A stretch of 64,000 nt of DNA from Magnetovibrio sp. (GCF_036568125.1 NZ_DATCTF010000019.1:124001-188000), one strand, 5' to 3'. Counted from the stretch's first letter, positions 53,915 to 63,545 are shown. Made by a program: numbers and translations. The notes: a model not told the origin generated them from the letters alone.

Positions 53915-53948
53915 AAAATTTGCCCTGGAATTATCCAGGGCAAATTTT
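53915..53948. terminator. Terminator between the ECF operon and flgD
   Basis: A 15-bp perfect stem AAAATTTGCCCTGGA with a 4-nt loop ends in TTTT on both strands. It stops the fliC-fliD-fliS-ECF transcript just before the flgD promoter. Confidence 0.85.
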
Positions 53949-53984
53949 GGTTATTGTTAACCTGCGTCTAACGAACGAAAGTCA

Positions 53985-54539
53985 TCAATCGCTGGCAAAC
54001 TCCCCCATTGGGGGCAAACTCATACGATCCTCAACACTCAACAAAGGAATGGCCTCAGCCAGGATCTTGGTCATCACCGACACCCTTACCATAACAGCTA
54101 TAGGAAGCGGCTTCAGAGCTTCACGCAGTTCTTGTTCGGTAACATTTTCACTACGAATTTTTGCGGCAAGGTCCGCGTGAAAGCCGACAATAAAACTATC
54201 CATCCCGCTGAGCGATGACATATGTTTTGCGTATACTCGCAAAAAGGTTTCCACACCTTGTGGGGAAAGGTTAGCCGTTAAACGTTTGATGAGCAAACCT
54301 TCTAAAATACCAATATCACTGTTGACCTGCGTTTGAGAATACAGCGACATTTCCCACGGATCTTTGCTCGCTTGTTTGACAATTGCCTGTGTCGCGAACC
54401 AAGCCAGGCCGAACAAGTTCAACGCCAAAGAAGCCGTAAGCGTAAGGCTTACGAGGCGCCCGCATTGCATTTTCTTTTTGACTTGGTGTCCGTCTGTTCT
54501 GTCTGTGTACGACATGGCTCTATATCCAGGGGCTTTCAT
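53985..54539 (-). CDS. Membrane-anchored periplasmic sensor (heavy-metal-sensor/CnrX-like)
   Basis: A 184-aa protein: short cytoplasmic start, one membrane helix (about 29-52) and a helical periplasmic domain. The periplasmic part has the amphipathic-helix style (LREALKPLPIAVMVRVSV, LSVEDRMSLPPMG) of the periplasmic heavy-metal-sensor/CnrX/Spy group, but no clear metal-binding His/Met cluster is visible. Its ATG overlaps the anti-sigma stop (TAATG). Third gene of an ECF module. Confidence 0.65.
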   Translation of the reverse strand: MKAPGYRAMSYTDRTDGHQVKKKMQCGRLVSLTLTASLALNLFGLAWFATQAIVKQASKDPWEMSLYSQTQVNSDIGILEGLLIKRLTANLSPQGVETFLRVYAKHMSSLSGMDSFIVGFHADLAAKIRSENVTEQELREALKPLPIAVMVRVSVMTKILAEAIPLLSVEDRMSLPPMGEFASD

Positions 54540-55024
54540 TACAGTGGAAACACAGCAACCACATAGGCCAACACAAGGTCGACAGGTTGTTCAGTTTCTC
54601 TCATCCCATCAAGCAGACCAAGGAAGACCCCCGCTGCAGTGCAAGCCCCCAGGATGAGTTCCGGGCGGGTCACCATCCTGCGAAACGGAGCCAGCACATC
54701 CCTCACCCTGCCCCAGGATAGAGTCCTGCCAGAAGCCGCGTATCCGGCTTCATTTCGCGCCGCCTCGGCCTGCGCATGACCGGCAACTTTTTGCAGCAGA
54801 TCATCGACTGCACTTGGTTGATGTGCAGGGATAGGATCGGACACAAGCGCGCTTTCCATGACCTTAAAGGCGTCAAACATTGCCTTAGCCTGAGGGTCAT
54901 TGTCGAGCAGCCGCAACGCGACAACTTTACGCCCTTCAGGCCACGCGTCGGGTGTGGCCCCGAATGCATCGAGCAGGTCCTGAAATTCCTTGCGCGTCAT
55001 GACGGTACGATTTTCCGGTGTCAT
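54539..55024 (-). CDS. Anti-sigma factor-like membrane protein
   Basis: A 161-aa protein with a helical cytoplasmic N-terminal half (EFQDLLDAFGATPDAWPE) and one or two C-terminal membrane helices (LILGACTAAGVFLGLLDGM and DLVLAYVVAVFPL). No HxxxCxxC zinc motif. Position, size and topology match anti-sigma partners of ECF factors; the ATGA overlap with the ECF gene supports paired expression. Confidence 0.65.
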   Translation of the reverse strand: MTPENRTVMTRKEFQDLLDAFGATPDAWPEGRKVVALRLLDNDPQAKAMFDAFKVMESALVSDPIPAHQPSAVDDLLQKVAGHAQAEAARNEAGYAASGRTLSWGRVRDVLAPFRRMVTRPELILGACTAAGVFLGLLDGMRETEQPVDLVLAYVVAVFPL

Positions 55025-55728
55025 TCTTGAATCGCCTCGATCAGATCTTCAGATGAGTTCTGCAGCAGCACCCGCAACCTTTTACGGGCTCTTTTTAGCA
55101 GAGATTCCATTGCATTGACACTTATATCGAGGACTTCTGCGGCTTGCGCATTGGATAACCCTTGGTGATAAAAAAGCGTCAATGCGGTTTGCTGTTGTAG
55201 CGACAATTTGATCATCGCTTGGCGCAACGCTAAATTCGTTTGCTGGCGATGGATTAACGTCACGGCGGTCGGTTGAACATCAGCGGGATCGTAACCTTCC
55301 GGCATCGATGCTGCCCGCGGTTTGCGTTTGTAGTCGATACACGCATTAACCGTCACACGATAAAGCCAGGTGGTGATCGCAGCGCCTTCGCGCTTCCAAT
55401 CTTGACGCTTAAGCCACAGCTTAAGAAACGTCTCTTGGGCGATGTCCTCGGCGTCGGCACCGTGATAGATCATTCTATAGGCAAGCACATAGATCCGTTC
55501 GAAATGGCGTTCGACGAGCAATCGATACGCGCCCTGGTCGCCTTCAACGACCATCGCCATAAGCTCGATATCGGGCACATCGTGGGAAGTGAGTTGCGCT
55601 TCGACGTTCTGCGCATCTCGTTCTTGCGCACCAGTTCTGTCCGACCGCTCCGAGGGACGTTCGCAAATACCCTCATGCTCGACAATATCGTCCTGCACCG
55701 GAATAATCGCACTCACGCTCGACATCAA
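55021..55728 (-). CDS. ECF-family RNA polymerase sigma factor
   Basis: A 235-aa sigma factor. Region 2: GADAEDIAQETFLKLW and WLYRVTVNACIDYKRK. Region 4: LSNAQAAEVLDISVNAMESLLKRARKRLR (read as AAEVLDISVNAMESLLKRA). An N-terminal extension of about 50 residues is unusual. Start overlaps the fliS stop (ATGA), so it is translated from the flagellar mRNA. It probably directs genes for envelope or flagellar stress; its own promoter target is unknown. Confidence 0.88.
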   Translation of the reverse strand: MMSSVSAIIPVQDDIVEHEGICERPSERSDRTGAQERDAQNVEAQLTSHDVPDIELMAMVVEGDQGAYRLLVERHFERIYVLAYRMIYHGADAEDIAQETFLKLWLKRQDWKREGAAITTWLYRVTVNACIDYKRKPRAASMPEGYDPADVQPTAVTLIHRQQTNLALRQAMIKLSLQQQTALTLFYHQGLSNAQAAEVLDISVNAMESLLKRARKRLRVLLQNSSEDLIEAIQE

Positions 55729-56183
55729 ACCACCCTAACGCCATCCTCGGTCTGTTTGACCGCGACGTCTTGCGTAGAGTTCAACATCACTGGCTTATTT
55801 TGTGCCGCAACATCTGCCCATGCATCCCGCATCAAGGTCAAGCGGGTCACAATACCGTCGAAAACTTTTGGTTCGAAACGGTGCGAAACCAAGGCCGAAA
55901 CGGCAACAATATTGAAATCGTAAAATGTACTGAGGTGATCAGCCAAGGTCGGTGAACCTTCATAGCGCAGGTTTCTCTGCAACCCACAAAGGACCTCCGA
56001 TACAGTGTTCAAGGTTTGCATACACTGAGAGATACGGCGCGTTTCAAATTGTTCTTTTGCGATGTGGAGGTGGTGCAACAGGCCATTATAGACAGCTACC
56101 ACCACCGGGATGTAGGAGATCGGATCGGAGGCTTTTTGATAAGCAAAGGCCGCTTGGCTGGCGTTCGGTTTCGAATAGGACAT
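55725..56183 (-). CDS. fliS: Flagellin chaperone FliS
   Basis: A 152-aa helical protein that keeps flagellin unfolded for export. YQKASDPISYIPVVVAVYNGLLHHLHIAKEQFETR follows the FliS pattern (read as VVAVYNGLLHHLHIAK) of helix 1-2, and the C-terminal helices match in spacing. It follows fliD by 15 bp and overlaps the ECF gene. Confidence 0.85.
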   Translation of the reverse strand: MSYSKPNASQAAFAYQKASDPISYIPVVVAVYNGLLHHLHIAKEQFETRRISQCMQTLNTVSEVLCGLQRNLRYEGSPTLADHLSTFYDFNIVAVSALVSHRFEPKVFDGIVTRLTLMRDAWADVAAQNKPVMLNSTQDVAVKQTEDGVRVV

Positions 56184-56198
56184 CGTAGAACCTTTGCT

Positions 56199-57896
56199 TC
56201 ATTTACTGTTGCTGTAGATGGATTCAAGAAGGCTCTTCATGCTGTTCGCCTCAGCGATTTTGGCTTCCAACGCGGCATAGTAATTAATCAACCTTTTCTC
56301 GTATGCGGCGGCCTTAACCTCAATGGAGGTGATTTTTTCCGCTTTCGTTTCGTTGCTCCGTTCAAGCCCCTGCTGGGCCAACGTCAAAGAACCGTTCACT
56401 GCGTTGATGTAAGATTCGATATCATTGTTAAGCTGATCGGCGATGCCCTGGGATGCGCTGAATGTGAGCGTGGTTGCTTGGGTGCCCGTGTAAACCATTT
56501 TCAACCCCTCATAAGCCGACCCCGGCGCGCCTTCTATGATGTTTCCCTTCACCGTAAATTGGTTACTTTGTCCATCGACCGTTACTGCGGTCATCGCCCC
56601 GGCGGCATCGACTTGGATATCCAAAACATGTGCCCCCGACGGCACCGTTTTATCGTGGGCAAGAACCTGAAGATCCGCATCGCTCGACGTGAATTGAAAT
56701 TCGAACAATGTCGCGACGTCATCAAAGTTGTTGAGCAATGCGCTGTCCAAAGCGCTTTCATCAATGACCAAGTGATTGCTGATATCGAAACTCAGACCTA
56801 AATCGGCAATTGAAATACTTCCGTTTGACGTCGCCACGTTTCGCGTCAACGCGCTGTATATGCTGTTGTTCGCATTGCGCAGTAGGCCGTCGCCAAAGAG
56901 CACGGCGCTATCCGTCGGTGTGCCGCCGTAACTGGTTTCTTGATGGACCAGGGCAAAATCGCGATAGCTGTTATAGGCATCTACAAACGCGACGATGGCG
57001 TCCTTCGAAGCGGCATAGGATTGATCTATATCGACCTTGAAGGTGGTGCCGGGGGCAGCGGCATACAGGTCCAGAGTGATTCCACTAATCGCATCATCTA
57101 CTGTATTCGTGGACCTTTGAATCGGCACCCCATCAACGACCACGATCGAATCCGCAGCCGCTTGCAATTCATTGAGATAGCTACCGTCTGCTGCGGTGAG
57201 GCCAAGGGCGAGTCCGATGTCCGCACCGGCGCTCGAGGTGTAATTGATGCTCTGTCCCGTATCCATCGCCGAGAGAACCAGCATCGCTTGGGTGCTTGAT
57301 ATCTGTAAAATGGAAGCGTGGACGCCTGTTGTATCCGCCTGGGCGTTGATCGAGGCCTCTATATCCTGAAGGGACATTGTCGATGTGACTGCAATGGTTG
57401 CCGGCACACCGAGCCCCGTACTGAGTTGAAAGTCTCCCGTCAGTCCGAGGGCCGTTGTGGAATCCGCAATGGCGTTGGACCCAAGTTTCTGAGCGGTGGC
57501 GGTTTGCTGAACCTCGACATTGTAACTGCCATTGGGCGTCCCCGCTACGACATCGACCCCGAGATGGTTTTCTGCGCCGATGGAGGTATTGCTGCTTAAA
57601 TAAGCGGTTTTGGTTTCGAAGACACTTTGCGCCCCCAAAGTTCCCGGCTCATTGCGCAATACGCTAAGCGTGTCTTGCAAATTACTGAGGTCACCATTCA
57701 TTTCGCCGTACGCGGCTAGGCTCGCCTCACCTTTTGTAATTTCTGCTTCCAAGACATAGGCAGGCTGCATCTTTTTTTGCACCGCAGCCTCAATCAAAGC
57801 ACTGCTGTCGAAGCCGGATGTGCCGCTGATATACGATGTCGAACCTGTACTCACCAGCGTCGTCGTATCCGATGTCAGAGTGGTGCTGTCAGCCAT
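56199..57896 (-). CDS. fliD: Flagellar filament cap protein FliD
   Basis: A 565-aa cap protein (HAP2). The N-terminal FDSSALIEAAVQKKMQPAYVLEAEI and the C-terminal coiled coil ending with KSLLESIYSNSK are typical, with flagellin-like D0/D1 ends. ATG 57896 follows AGGGG; the frame's GTG start 11 codons earlier is not preferred. A hairpin lies between fliC and this gene. Confidence 0.92.
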   Translation of the reverse strand: MADSTTLTSDTTTLVSTGSTSYISGTSGFDSSALIEAAVQKKMQPAYVLEAEITKGEASLAAYGEMNGDLSNLQDTLSVLRNEPGTLGAQSVFETKTAYLSSNTSIGAENHLGVDVVAGTPNGSYNVEVQQTATAQKLGSNAIADSTTALGLTGDFQLSTGLGVPATIAVTSTMSLQDIEASINAQADTTGVHASILQISSTQAMLVLSAMDTGQSINYTSSAGADIGLALGLTAADGSYLNELQAAADSIVVVDGVPIQRSTNTVDDAISGITLDLYAAAPGTTFKVDIDQSYAASKDAIVAFVDAYNSYRDFALVHQETSYGGTPTDSAVLFGDGLLRNANNSIYSALTRNVATSNGSISIADLGLSFDISNHLVIDESALDSALLNNFDDVATLFEFQFTSSDADLQVLAHDKTVPSGAHVLDIQVDAAGAMTAVTVDGQSNQFTVKGNIIEGAPGSAYEGLKMVYTGTQATTLTFSASQGIADQLNNDIESYINAVNGSLTLAQQGLERSNETKAEKITSIEVKAAAYEKRLINYYAALEAKIAEANSMKSLLESIYSNSK

Positions 57897-57917
57897 GATA
57901 GAAGCCCCTAAACGAAT

Positions 57918-57947
57918 GACGGGAGGCACAAGATTGCCCCTCCCGTC
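57918..57947 (-). other. Intercistronic hairpin between fliC and fliD
   Basis: A 9-bp stem GACGGGAGG/CCTCCCGTC with a 12-nt loop and no T-run on the minus strand. It probably stabilises the 3' end of fliC mRNA or attenuates read-through to fliD. Confidence 0.55.
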
Positions 57948-57958
57948 TGTTTCCTAGA

Positions 57959-58801
57959 TTAACGAAGCAAATCCAGAAGTTTCATCGGCAGTTCGTTTGC
58001 CTTACTCAGTGCCGATATCGCGGCGTCGGTCTTCACCTCATTGGAAGACAGTTCCGCCTGTTCGGCGGCGATATCCGTGTCCATGATCGCCGACTGGGCG
58101 GCATCGATATTTTCCGTCGATGTGGCCAGCATGTCGCTTCGATATTCAAAACGCGACATCTGCGCACCAGTTGCGGCGCGCGCCGTCGAAAGAGAATCGA
58201 TAGCCGTATCGATGGCTGTTAAGGCCGCCGTTCTTGATGCTGCATCGGTTACCACATCTAGGTTGGTAACGCCCGCCGTGGAAAGCCCCAACGTATTCGC
58301 GTCCACGGCGTTGATGGTCACTGTCAAAACATCCGTGGCCGATGTACCCGCCATAAACGCCACACCCGTGGCGTAAGAGGTGGTCCCATCCAACAGCGAT
58401 TGGCCATTGAACGAAGTCGCCGCAGCGATATCGTTGACTTCAGAGACCAAGGCGTCCAGTTCGCTTTGAATAAAACCCAGCTCGGTGGCGCTGTTGGTGC
58501 CGGATACGGACTGGGTCGTCAGAACCTTCATACGCTGCAAAATATCATTGATGCTGGCCATCCCGCCATCCGCCGTGGATAGAACGGAAACGCCATGGGA
58601 GGTATTGGTCGAAGCTTGTTTTAAGGTTGCGACGTCGGTCTGCAACGCGGTGCCAATCGCCAATCCGGCTGCGTCGTCCGAAGCCCGCGTAATCCGCGAG
58701 CCGCTAGCAATTTTCGCCAAATTGTCATTTTGCTCCGCGCTGTTGATGTTCAAATAACGCAATGCGGTGTTGGCGGAAGTGTTGGTGGTGATTGTAGGCA
58801 T
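57959..58801 (-). CDS. fliC: Flagellin
   Basis: A 280-aa filament subunit. It starts MPTITTNTSANTALRYL and has the D0/D1 signature SGSRITRASDDAAGLAIGTAL (read as SRITRASDDAAGLAIG). The D2/D3 region is short, so this is a minimal flagellin. It ends ALSKANELPMKLLDLLR. AAGGGAACG precedes ATG 58801. It has its own promoter-like element at 58885-58915. Confidence 0.95.
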   Translation of the reverse strand: MPTITTNTSANTALRYLNINSAEQNDNLAKIASGSRITRASDDAAGLAIGTALQTDVATLKQASTNTSHGVSVLSTADGGMASINDILQRMKVLTTQSVSGTNSATELGFIQSELDALVSEVNDIAAATSFNGQSLLDGTTSYATGVAFMAGTSATDVLTVTINAVDANTLGLSTAGVTNLDVVTDAASRTAALTAIDTAIDSLSTARAATGAQMSRFEYRSDMLATSTENIDAAQSAIMDTDIAAEQAELSSNEVKTDAAISALSKANELPMKLLDLLR

Positions 58802-58860
58802 CGTACCGTTCCCTTCTGGTTAGATGACCCAAGCACTATGCGGGTCTTCCTGTTCTGGAA

Positions 58861-58879
58861 TATCGGTTTTTTCCCGATA
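58861..58879 (-). other. Stem-loop in the fliC leader
   Basis: A 6-bp stem TATCGG/CCGATA with a 7-nt T/A loop lies between the promoter-like element and the fliC start. It could affect mRNA stability or translation. Confidence 0.4.
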
Positions 58880-58884
58880 CCTCT

Positions 58885-58915
58885 TTGCACGGTGGGACAC
58901 CTAAAAACTGGCGCA
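58885..58915 (-). promoter_or_regulatory. Putative flagellar promoter upstream of fliC
   Basis: The same element as at 53882-53912 (TGCGCCAGTTTT ... GGT ... CCC ... CCGTG). It ends 84 nt before the fliC start. Exact sharing of 12 nt plus the spaced blocks in two late flagellar genes argues for a common sigma factor or activator. Confidence 0.6.
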
Positions 58916-59003
58916 TAAAAAATAACAACATGATTTGGGGCGGGCACAACGTCTTGACGTAATCATCGCGACAAGGATGTTGAGATCTGCAAATGGTTAA
59001 GGC

Positions 59004-62000
59004 CTAGATCTCCTGCCGCCCCGCTCGCGCGAAACCAAAGTCATCAAGAATGGAATACAGGGCGGGAAGAACCATAAGCACCAGAACCGTCGATGTCATA
59101 AGGCCGAACACCACTGAAATCACCAGCGGCTTCAATGTCTGCGCTTGAGTACTGGTTTCGACGAGCAACGGGGCCATGCCCATGATCGTCGTCGTGACCG
59201 ATACGAAGATCGGACGAAACCTTATCCTTGCGGCCTGTCCAGCGGCCTCGGCGACGCTTAAGCCTTGCGCCGTATGGGATTTTATGACCTGCACCAAAAG
59301 GATCGCGTTATTGACCACGATCCCAGCCAGCGACGCCGCGCCAACGAGCGAGGGCATGGAAATGTTGTAGCCCATAAGGGCATGCCCCCAAATGACGCCG
59401 AGGAACGCCAAAGGGATCGTCACCATCACGATGATAGGTTCGACGTAACTGCGAAACTGATAAGACAGCACGACGAATATACCGATCAGGCCCAAGAGGA
59501 AACCTCGCAGAATCGATCCTACTGTTTCGGCCGAATTAGCACTTTGACCGCCTATCTCGAAACTCAGTCCGGACGTGCGGCTGGTAAGTTCTGGCAAAAA
59601 CGTCCCTGCCATACGCGACACAATTGCATCGGCATTGCCCAGTCGCCCATCCACATCGGCCTCGACCGTCAAGGTGCGCGCACCATCCACTTGGGTGATG
59701 GTGCCCCATCCCCGCGCCTCTTCGATCTGGGCGACAGTGGACAGCGGCACCGTGCTGCCATCCGGCAAGGTGATGGTGAACGCTGCTAGATCGGCACGTG
59801 AGTCACGATCACTTTTGACCTGAATGATCTCGACCTCATGGGCGATATTGCCCCGTCGCACCGTGCTGATGGTGGTTCCCAAAAACGCCGCGCGCAACTG
59901 TCCCGCCACATCCTGCGCCGACACCCCCAGTGCCTGGGTGCCCGGGGCAAGCGTCAGGCGCAATTCGGGTTTGCCCGGATGTAAATCGAACGAACCATTT
60001 CGCACACCGACATAAGTTTGAAGTTCCGCCAATGTTGCGTGGCCAGCGGCTTGAAGCACATCAAGGTCCGGCGCGGAAATCCTGATTTCCACTGCGATCC
60101 CCTGTGGACCGATACCCGGTTCAGTCAAGATCAGAGAGCTCACCCCCGCCAATGGCCCCATAGCCGCACGCCATTCAGCGATCAACTCGTCAAGGGTAGT
60201 CGTGCGTGTCTCCGCCCCCAGGAGGTCGGCTGAAACGGTGGCCACATGGGCGCCGTTTTCTCCTGCCGATCGGTTGTGATTGAAGCGCATGATCACACGT
60301 TGGACCAATGCCTGTCCACCAGGCTGAGACGAGCTGAGAGCGTGGTCTACGTCCTTCAGCGCGGCAACGACCTGCGCAGCCACATCTTCGGTGCGCGACA
60401 ACGGCGTACCTTGCGGCATCCAGATACGCGCTTCGAGAACATCGCCGTCAATCTCGGGCATCGCTTCGCGCTTCACCACCCCTCCCGCCAACGCACCGAT
60501 GGTGACCAAGAGCAGGCCAATCGCCAATCCCGCCACTAAATAGCGTCGCTGAATGGCCACATCGGCTAACCGACCAACGCCACGTTCGCGCAGAACTGAA
60601 AAAGCCGCTTCAAACCGAACCCGCAAATGGGAAGGCGCACTTTGCGCGCGTTTCAGCCCATGCTTTAAATGGTGAGGTAAAATCAGAAAGGCTTCAGCGA
60701 GACTTGCGGCCAACGCCGCGAGCAACACCACGGGCAGAACCTGCAACACTGCACCCAACTCGCCAACAAGAAAGGACAGCGGGGCGAAGACGGCAACTGT
60801 GGTGAGAAAGGATGAAGCGACGCCGGGAGCCACTGCCATCACGCCGCGCACCACGCTCGACAGCGTCACCCCTTCTTTTTCGGCCTCAACCGCAATCGAG
60901 TCCGAAATCACGATCGAGTCGTCCATCACGATGCCGATCGCCATCAACAACCCCACCAGCGTCATCATATTTAGAGATAAATCGAGTAGGGCCATGACCG
61001 CGAATGCGCCGAGAATAGCCACGGGCAATCCCATTGCCGCCCAGATCGCAAAGCCGGGACGGAAGAACATACTCATCACCGCCACGACCAGCACAAGCCC
61101 CATCACACCATTCTTGACCAGCATGAACAAACGATCGCGAACGATCGAGGTTACATCCTGAACCACCTCTAACCGTAACGTAGGCGGCAATTTGGCATTC
61201 TCAGCACCGACCAAATCACTCAAACTATCCAAGGCGCGCAAAGCATCCGCATCCAGGGATTTGTGCACCTCCAGCAACACCGCACGACGACCATTTAAAA
61301 AGACACGCTCTTCATCAGGAGAAAACGCCTCGGTGATGGTGGCAATTTCTCCCAAAGTTAGCGTGGCGCCCTCGGCCAGGGTCAACACCGGCAACCGTTC
61401 GAGGCGTGACACGCTGCGCCGTTCCTCGGTGAATCGTAACCGCAGATCGACCGATGGCGTTTCCAGTGTCCCCGCAGGCAGATCCAGGCTTTGCGCCCCA
61501 ATCGTCGCAGCAAGGCCAGAGGCGGTCAGACCATGTTGCAACAGCACCGCGCGCGGCACTTCGATACGAATTTGACGCGTGCCAAACCCTGACATCACCA
61601 CCCGCGCAACATCAGGTAAGTCGGCGACGCGGTCCTGTAGATCTGCGGCATACCGTTCTAGGGCAGGTGCAGGCAAATCCCCAGCGATGGCGATTGAGGC
61701 GACGATGTCGGTGCGATGTAATTCACGCACGATGGGCAGATCGGCATCATCGGGAAAATCGTCAATTGCGGAGACTTCTGTGCGGATATCGTTGACGAAA
61801 CGCAGCGCATCCGCGCCCTGTTCCATGGTCGCCACCGCGCGCGCCACGTTATCCTGTGCGCTACAGACCAGCTCTTCCAGTCCCTCGACCGGTTGCACAG
61901 CATCCCAAATAGGACGGCAAATTGCGTCTTCCACATCGCTTGCTGCCGCCCCCCGGTAGGTGATGGTTATTTCGGTCTCGACGGGGCGGAAATCGGGAAA

Positions 62001-62102
62001 GGTCTCGCGTTTGAGGCCAGGTGCGGCCATAACCCCAGCCGCGAGAAACAACACCAGCAAAAGGTTAGCTGCGGTCGGGTGCCCGGCGAACCAGCGTATC
62101 AC
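59004..62102 (-). CDS. RND-family efflux transporter
   Basis: A 1032-aa inner-membrane pump with the two repeats of six membrane helices and large periplasmic loops. The TM4 Asp pair is in AIGIVMDDSIVISDS. It starts with GTG, in a 4-nt GTGA overlap with the MFP stop. The tripartite partner is the MFP gene upstream; an outer-membrane channel gene is not visible. Substrates unknown. Confidence 0.93.
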   Translation of the reverse strand: MIRWFAGHPTAANLLLVLFLAAGVMAAPGLKRETFPDFRPVETEITITYRGAAASDVEDAICRPIWDAVQPVEGLEELVCSAQDNVARAVATMEQGADALRFVNDIRTEVSAIDDFPDDADLPIVRELHRTDIVASIAIAGDLPAPALERYAADLQDRVADLPDVARVVMSGFGTRQIRIEVPRAVLLQHGLTASGLAATIGAQSLDLPAGTLETPSVDLRLRFTEERRSVSRLERLPVLTLAEGATLTLGEIATITEAFSPDEERVFLNGRRAVLLEVHKSLDADALRALDSLSDLVGAENAKLPPTLRLEVVQDVTSIVRDRLFMLVKNGVMGLVLVVAVMSMFFRPGFAIWAAMGLPVAILGAFAVMALLDLSLNMMTLVGLLMAIGIVMDDSIVISDSIAVEAEKEGVTLSSVVRGVMAVAPGVASSFLTTVAVFAPLSFLVGELGAVLQVLPVVLLAALAASLAEAFLILPHHLKHGLKRAQSAPSHLRVRFEAAFSVLRERGVGRLADVAIQRRYLVAGLAIGLLLVTIGALAGGVVKREAMPEIDGDVLEARIWMPQGTPLSRTEDVAAQVVAALKDVDHALSSSQPGGQALVQRVIMRFNHNRSAGENGAHVATVSADLLGAETRTTTLDELIAEWRAAMGPLAGVSSLILTEPGIGPQGIAVEIRISAPDLDVLQAAGHATLAELQTYVGVRNGSFDLHPGKPELRLTLAPGTQALGVSAQDVAGQLRAAFLGTTISTVRRGNIAHEVEIIQVKSDRDSRADLAAFTITLPDGSTVPLSTVAQIEEARGWGTITQVDGARTLTVEADVDGRLGNADAIVSRMAGTFLPELTSRTSGLSFEIGGQSANSAETVGSILRGFLLGLIGIFVVLSYQFRSYVEPIIVMVTIPLAFLGVIWGHALMGYNISMPSLVGAASLAGIVVNNAILLVQVIKSHTAQGLSVAEAAGQAARIRFRPIFVSVTTTIMGMAPLLVETSTQAQTLKPLVISVVFGLMTSTVLVLMVLPALYSILDDFGFARAGRQEI

Positions 62103-63433
62103 GGTCGCGCCTCCAGTGGAGCCAGAGACATACCGGGAATGGCGGGGGCTAGGTCATCCAGAACCAGCGCCTCTCCTTGGACCAACCCATTGCTGATCAC
62201 CGCACGCCCCTGTTGCCTGAAGGCCACCGTTACAGGGCGAATTTCCAAGCGGCCATGAACATCACGCACATAGACCGTGTCGCCATGATGCACCGCCGCT
62301 TCCGGTACGACCACCTGCGGCCCCAACGTCATGCCGGTCAGCTTCACCTCTAAGTACATATTGGGGACCAAAGGAAGACGGTCAGGCAGGCTGGCGCCTG
62401 CGTAGGGGTTTTCCACACTCACCACCACCTGAACGGATCGCGCCCGCGGATCGAGGGCGCCCTCGATCCGGCTGACTTTCCCCTGCCACACCTGGTTGGG
62501 ATTTGAGACGAGGCGGACTTCCGCTTCAAACTGCGCCGCAGGGCCTTCACGCAATGCAACCATTCCCGTCTTATTGCCGTCGTGACTTGCACCGATGAGA
62601 CGAAGGAACGCATCAAAGGGCACCTGCGCGACAACTTCAGCCCGATCGACGCTATCGCCAGTAACGAGTCGCTGGCCGGTATTCACATACTGGAATCGTT
62701 CAGTCTCTATTGTCCTTACCCGTAGATCGAACGGCGCGATGATCGCGGTATTAGCCAAATCACGCTGAGAGCGGGCCAATCCGGCCCTAGTCCGTGCAAC
62801 TTGCGCTGCAATGCCCTCGCGACGTGCTGGTATTAAAGCCAATGTATTTTGCAATTCCGCTACCGTTCGGCGGATCTGCAGGGTCATGCGCTCTTGTTCA
62901 TCGCCACGAACTTGCGGGGACGTACCTTGCGCGACCAATTTATGGGTTCGGGCCAGGTCTTTTTCCGACAACTTCAGGCGGGCCTGTTCAAGAGCCAGCA
63001 CACTACGCGTATTTGCTTCCTCGATGTCGAGTTGCCCTGCCTCCGCAGTAAGGACCGCGAGATCGGCAGCCGCCTGACGGATGGACAACTCATAATCGGC
63101 CGGATCAATTTCCAGCACCTTTGTTCCCGCAGCGATCAACCGCCCGGTCTCCAAATCGGGATGACGATATATAATGCGCCCATTCACTTCGCTTACCGAA
63201 GCCCAGGTTTCCGCTGCTCGGGCGTTACCCCAACCAATTGCAATCGGTCTGACATATTCGGAAACGGCTGTTGCGATGCGCACCGGGATGGAGGGCGTCA
63301 CAGTCTCCGTACGCCCCGGTTCCGGTGCAAACAAAATAAAATATGCTGCTATCGCAACACCTGCCGCGATCGGCGGCAGAAACCAGAGAACCCTGCGCAT
63401 CAGCCGTGAGTTCTCTCCATGGAATTTTTGCAT
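62099..63433 (-). CDS. RND membrane-fusion (HlyD/AcrA) protein
   Basis: A 444-aa adaptor. One N-terminal membrane helix (about 17-36), a split lipoyl domain, a coiled-coil hairpin (about 130-210), then beta-barrel and MP domain ending LAPAIPGMSLAPLEARP. ATG 63433 follows AAGG about 10 nt upstream; a further Met lies 11 codons in. It is translated ahead of the RND gene. Confidence 0.9.
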   Translation of the reverse strand: MQKFHGENSRLMRRVLWFLPPIAAGVAIAAYFILFAPEPGRTETVTPSIPVRIATAVSEYVRPIAIGWGNARAAETWASVSEVNGRIIYRHPDLETGRLIAAGTKVLEIDPADYELSIRQAAADLAVLTAEAGQLDIEEANTRSVLALEQARLKLSEKDLARTHKLVAQGTSPQVRGDEQERMTLQIRRTVAELQNTLALIPARREGIAAQVARTRAGLARSQRDLANTAIIAPFDLRVRTIETERFQYVNTGQRLVTGDSVDRAEVVAQVPFDAFLRLIGASHDGNKTGMVALREGPAAQFEAEVRLVSNPNQVWQGKVSRIEGALDPRARSVQVVVSVENPYAGASLPDRLPLVPNMYLEVKLTGMTLGPQVVVPEAAVHHGDTVYVRDVHGRLEIRPVTVAFRQQGRAVISNGLVQGEALVLDDLAPAIPGMSLAPLEARP

Positions 63434-63545
63434 CGTCAAAAAACCTTCTGTATCGCACGGTGAAAATCCGCCGCACAAACTTCAGGAGGGTACGCACCCA
63501 TTTTCAATCAAGGCTGAAAGCCCTCATCTTCCTGACGCAGCAGAT

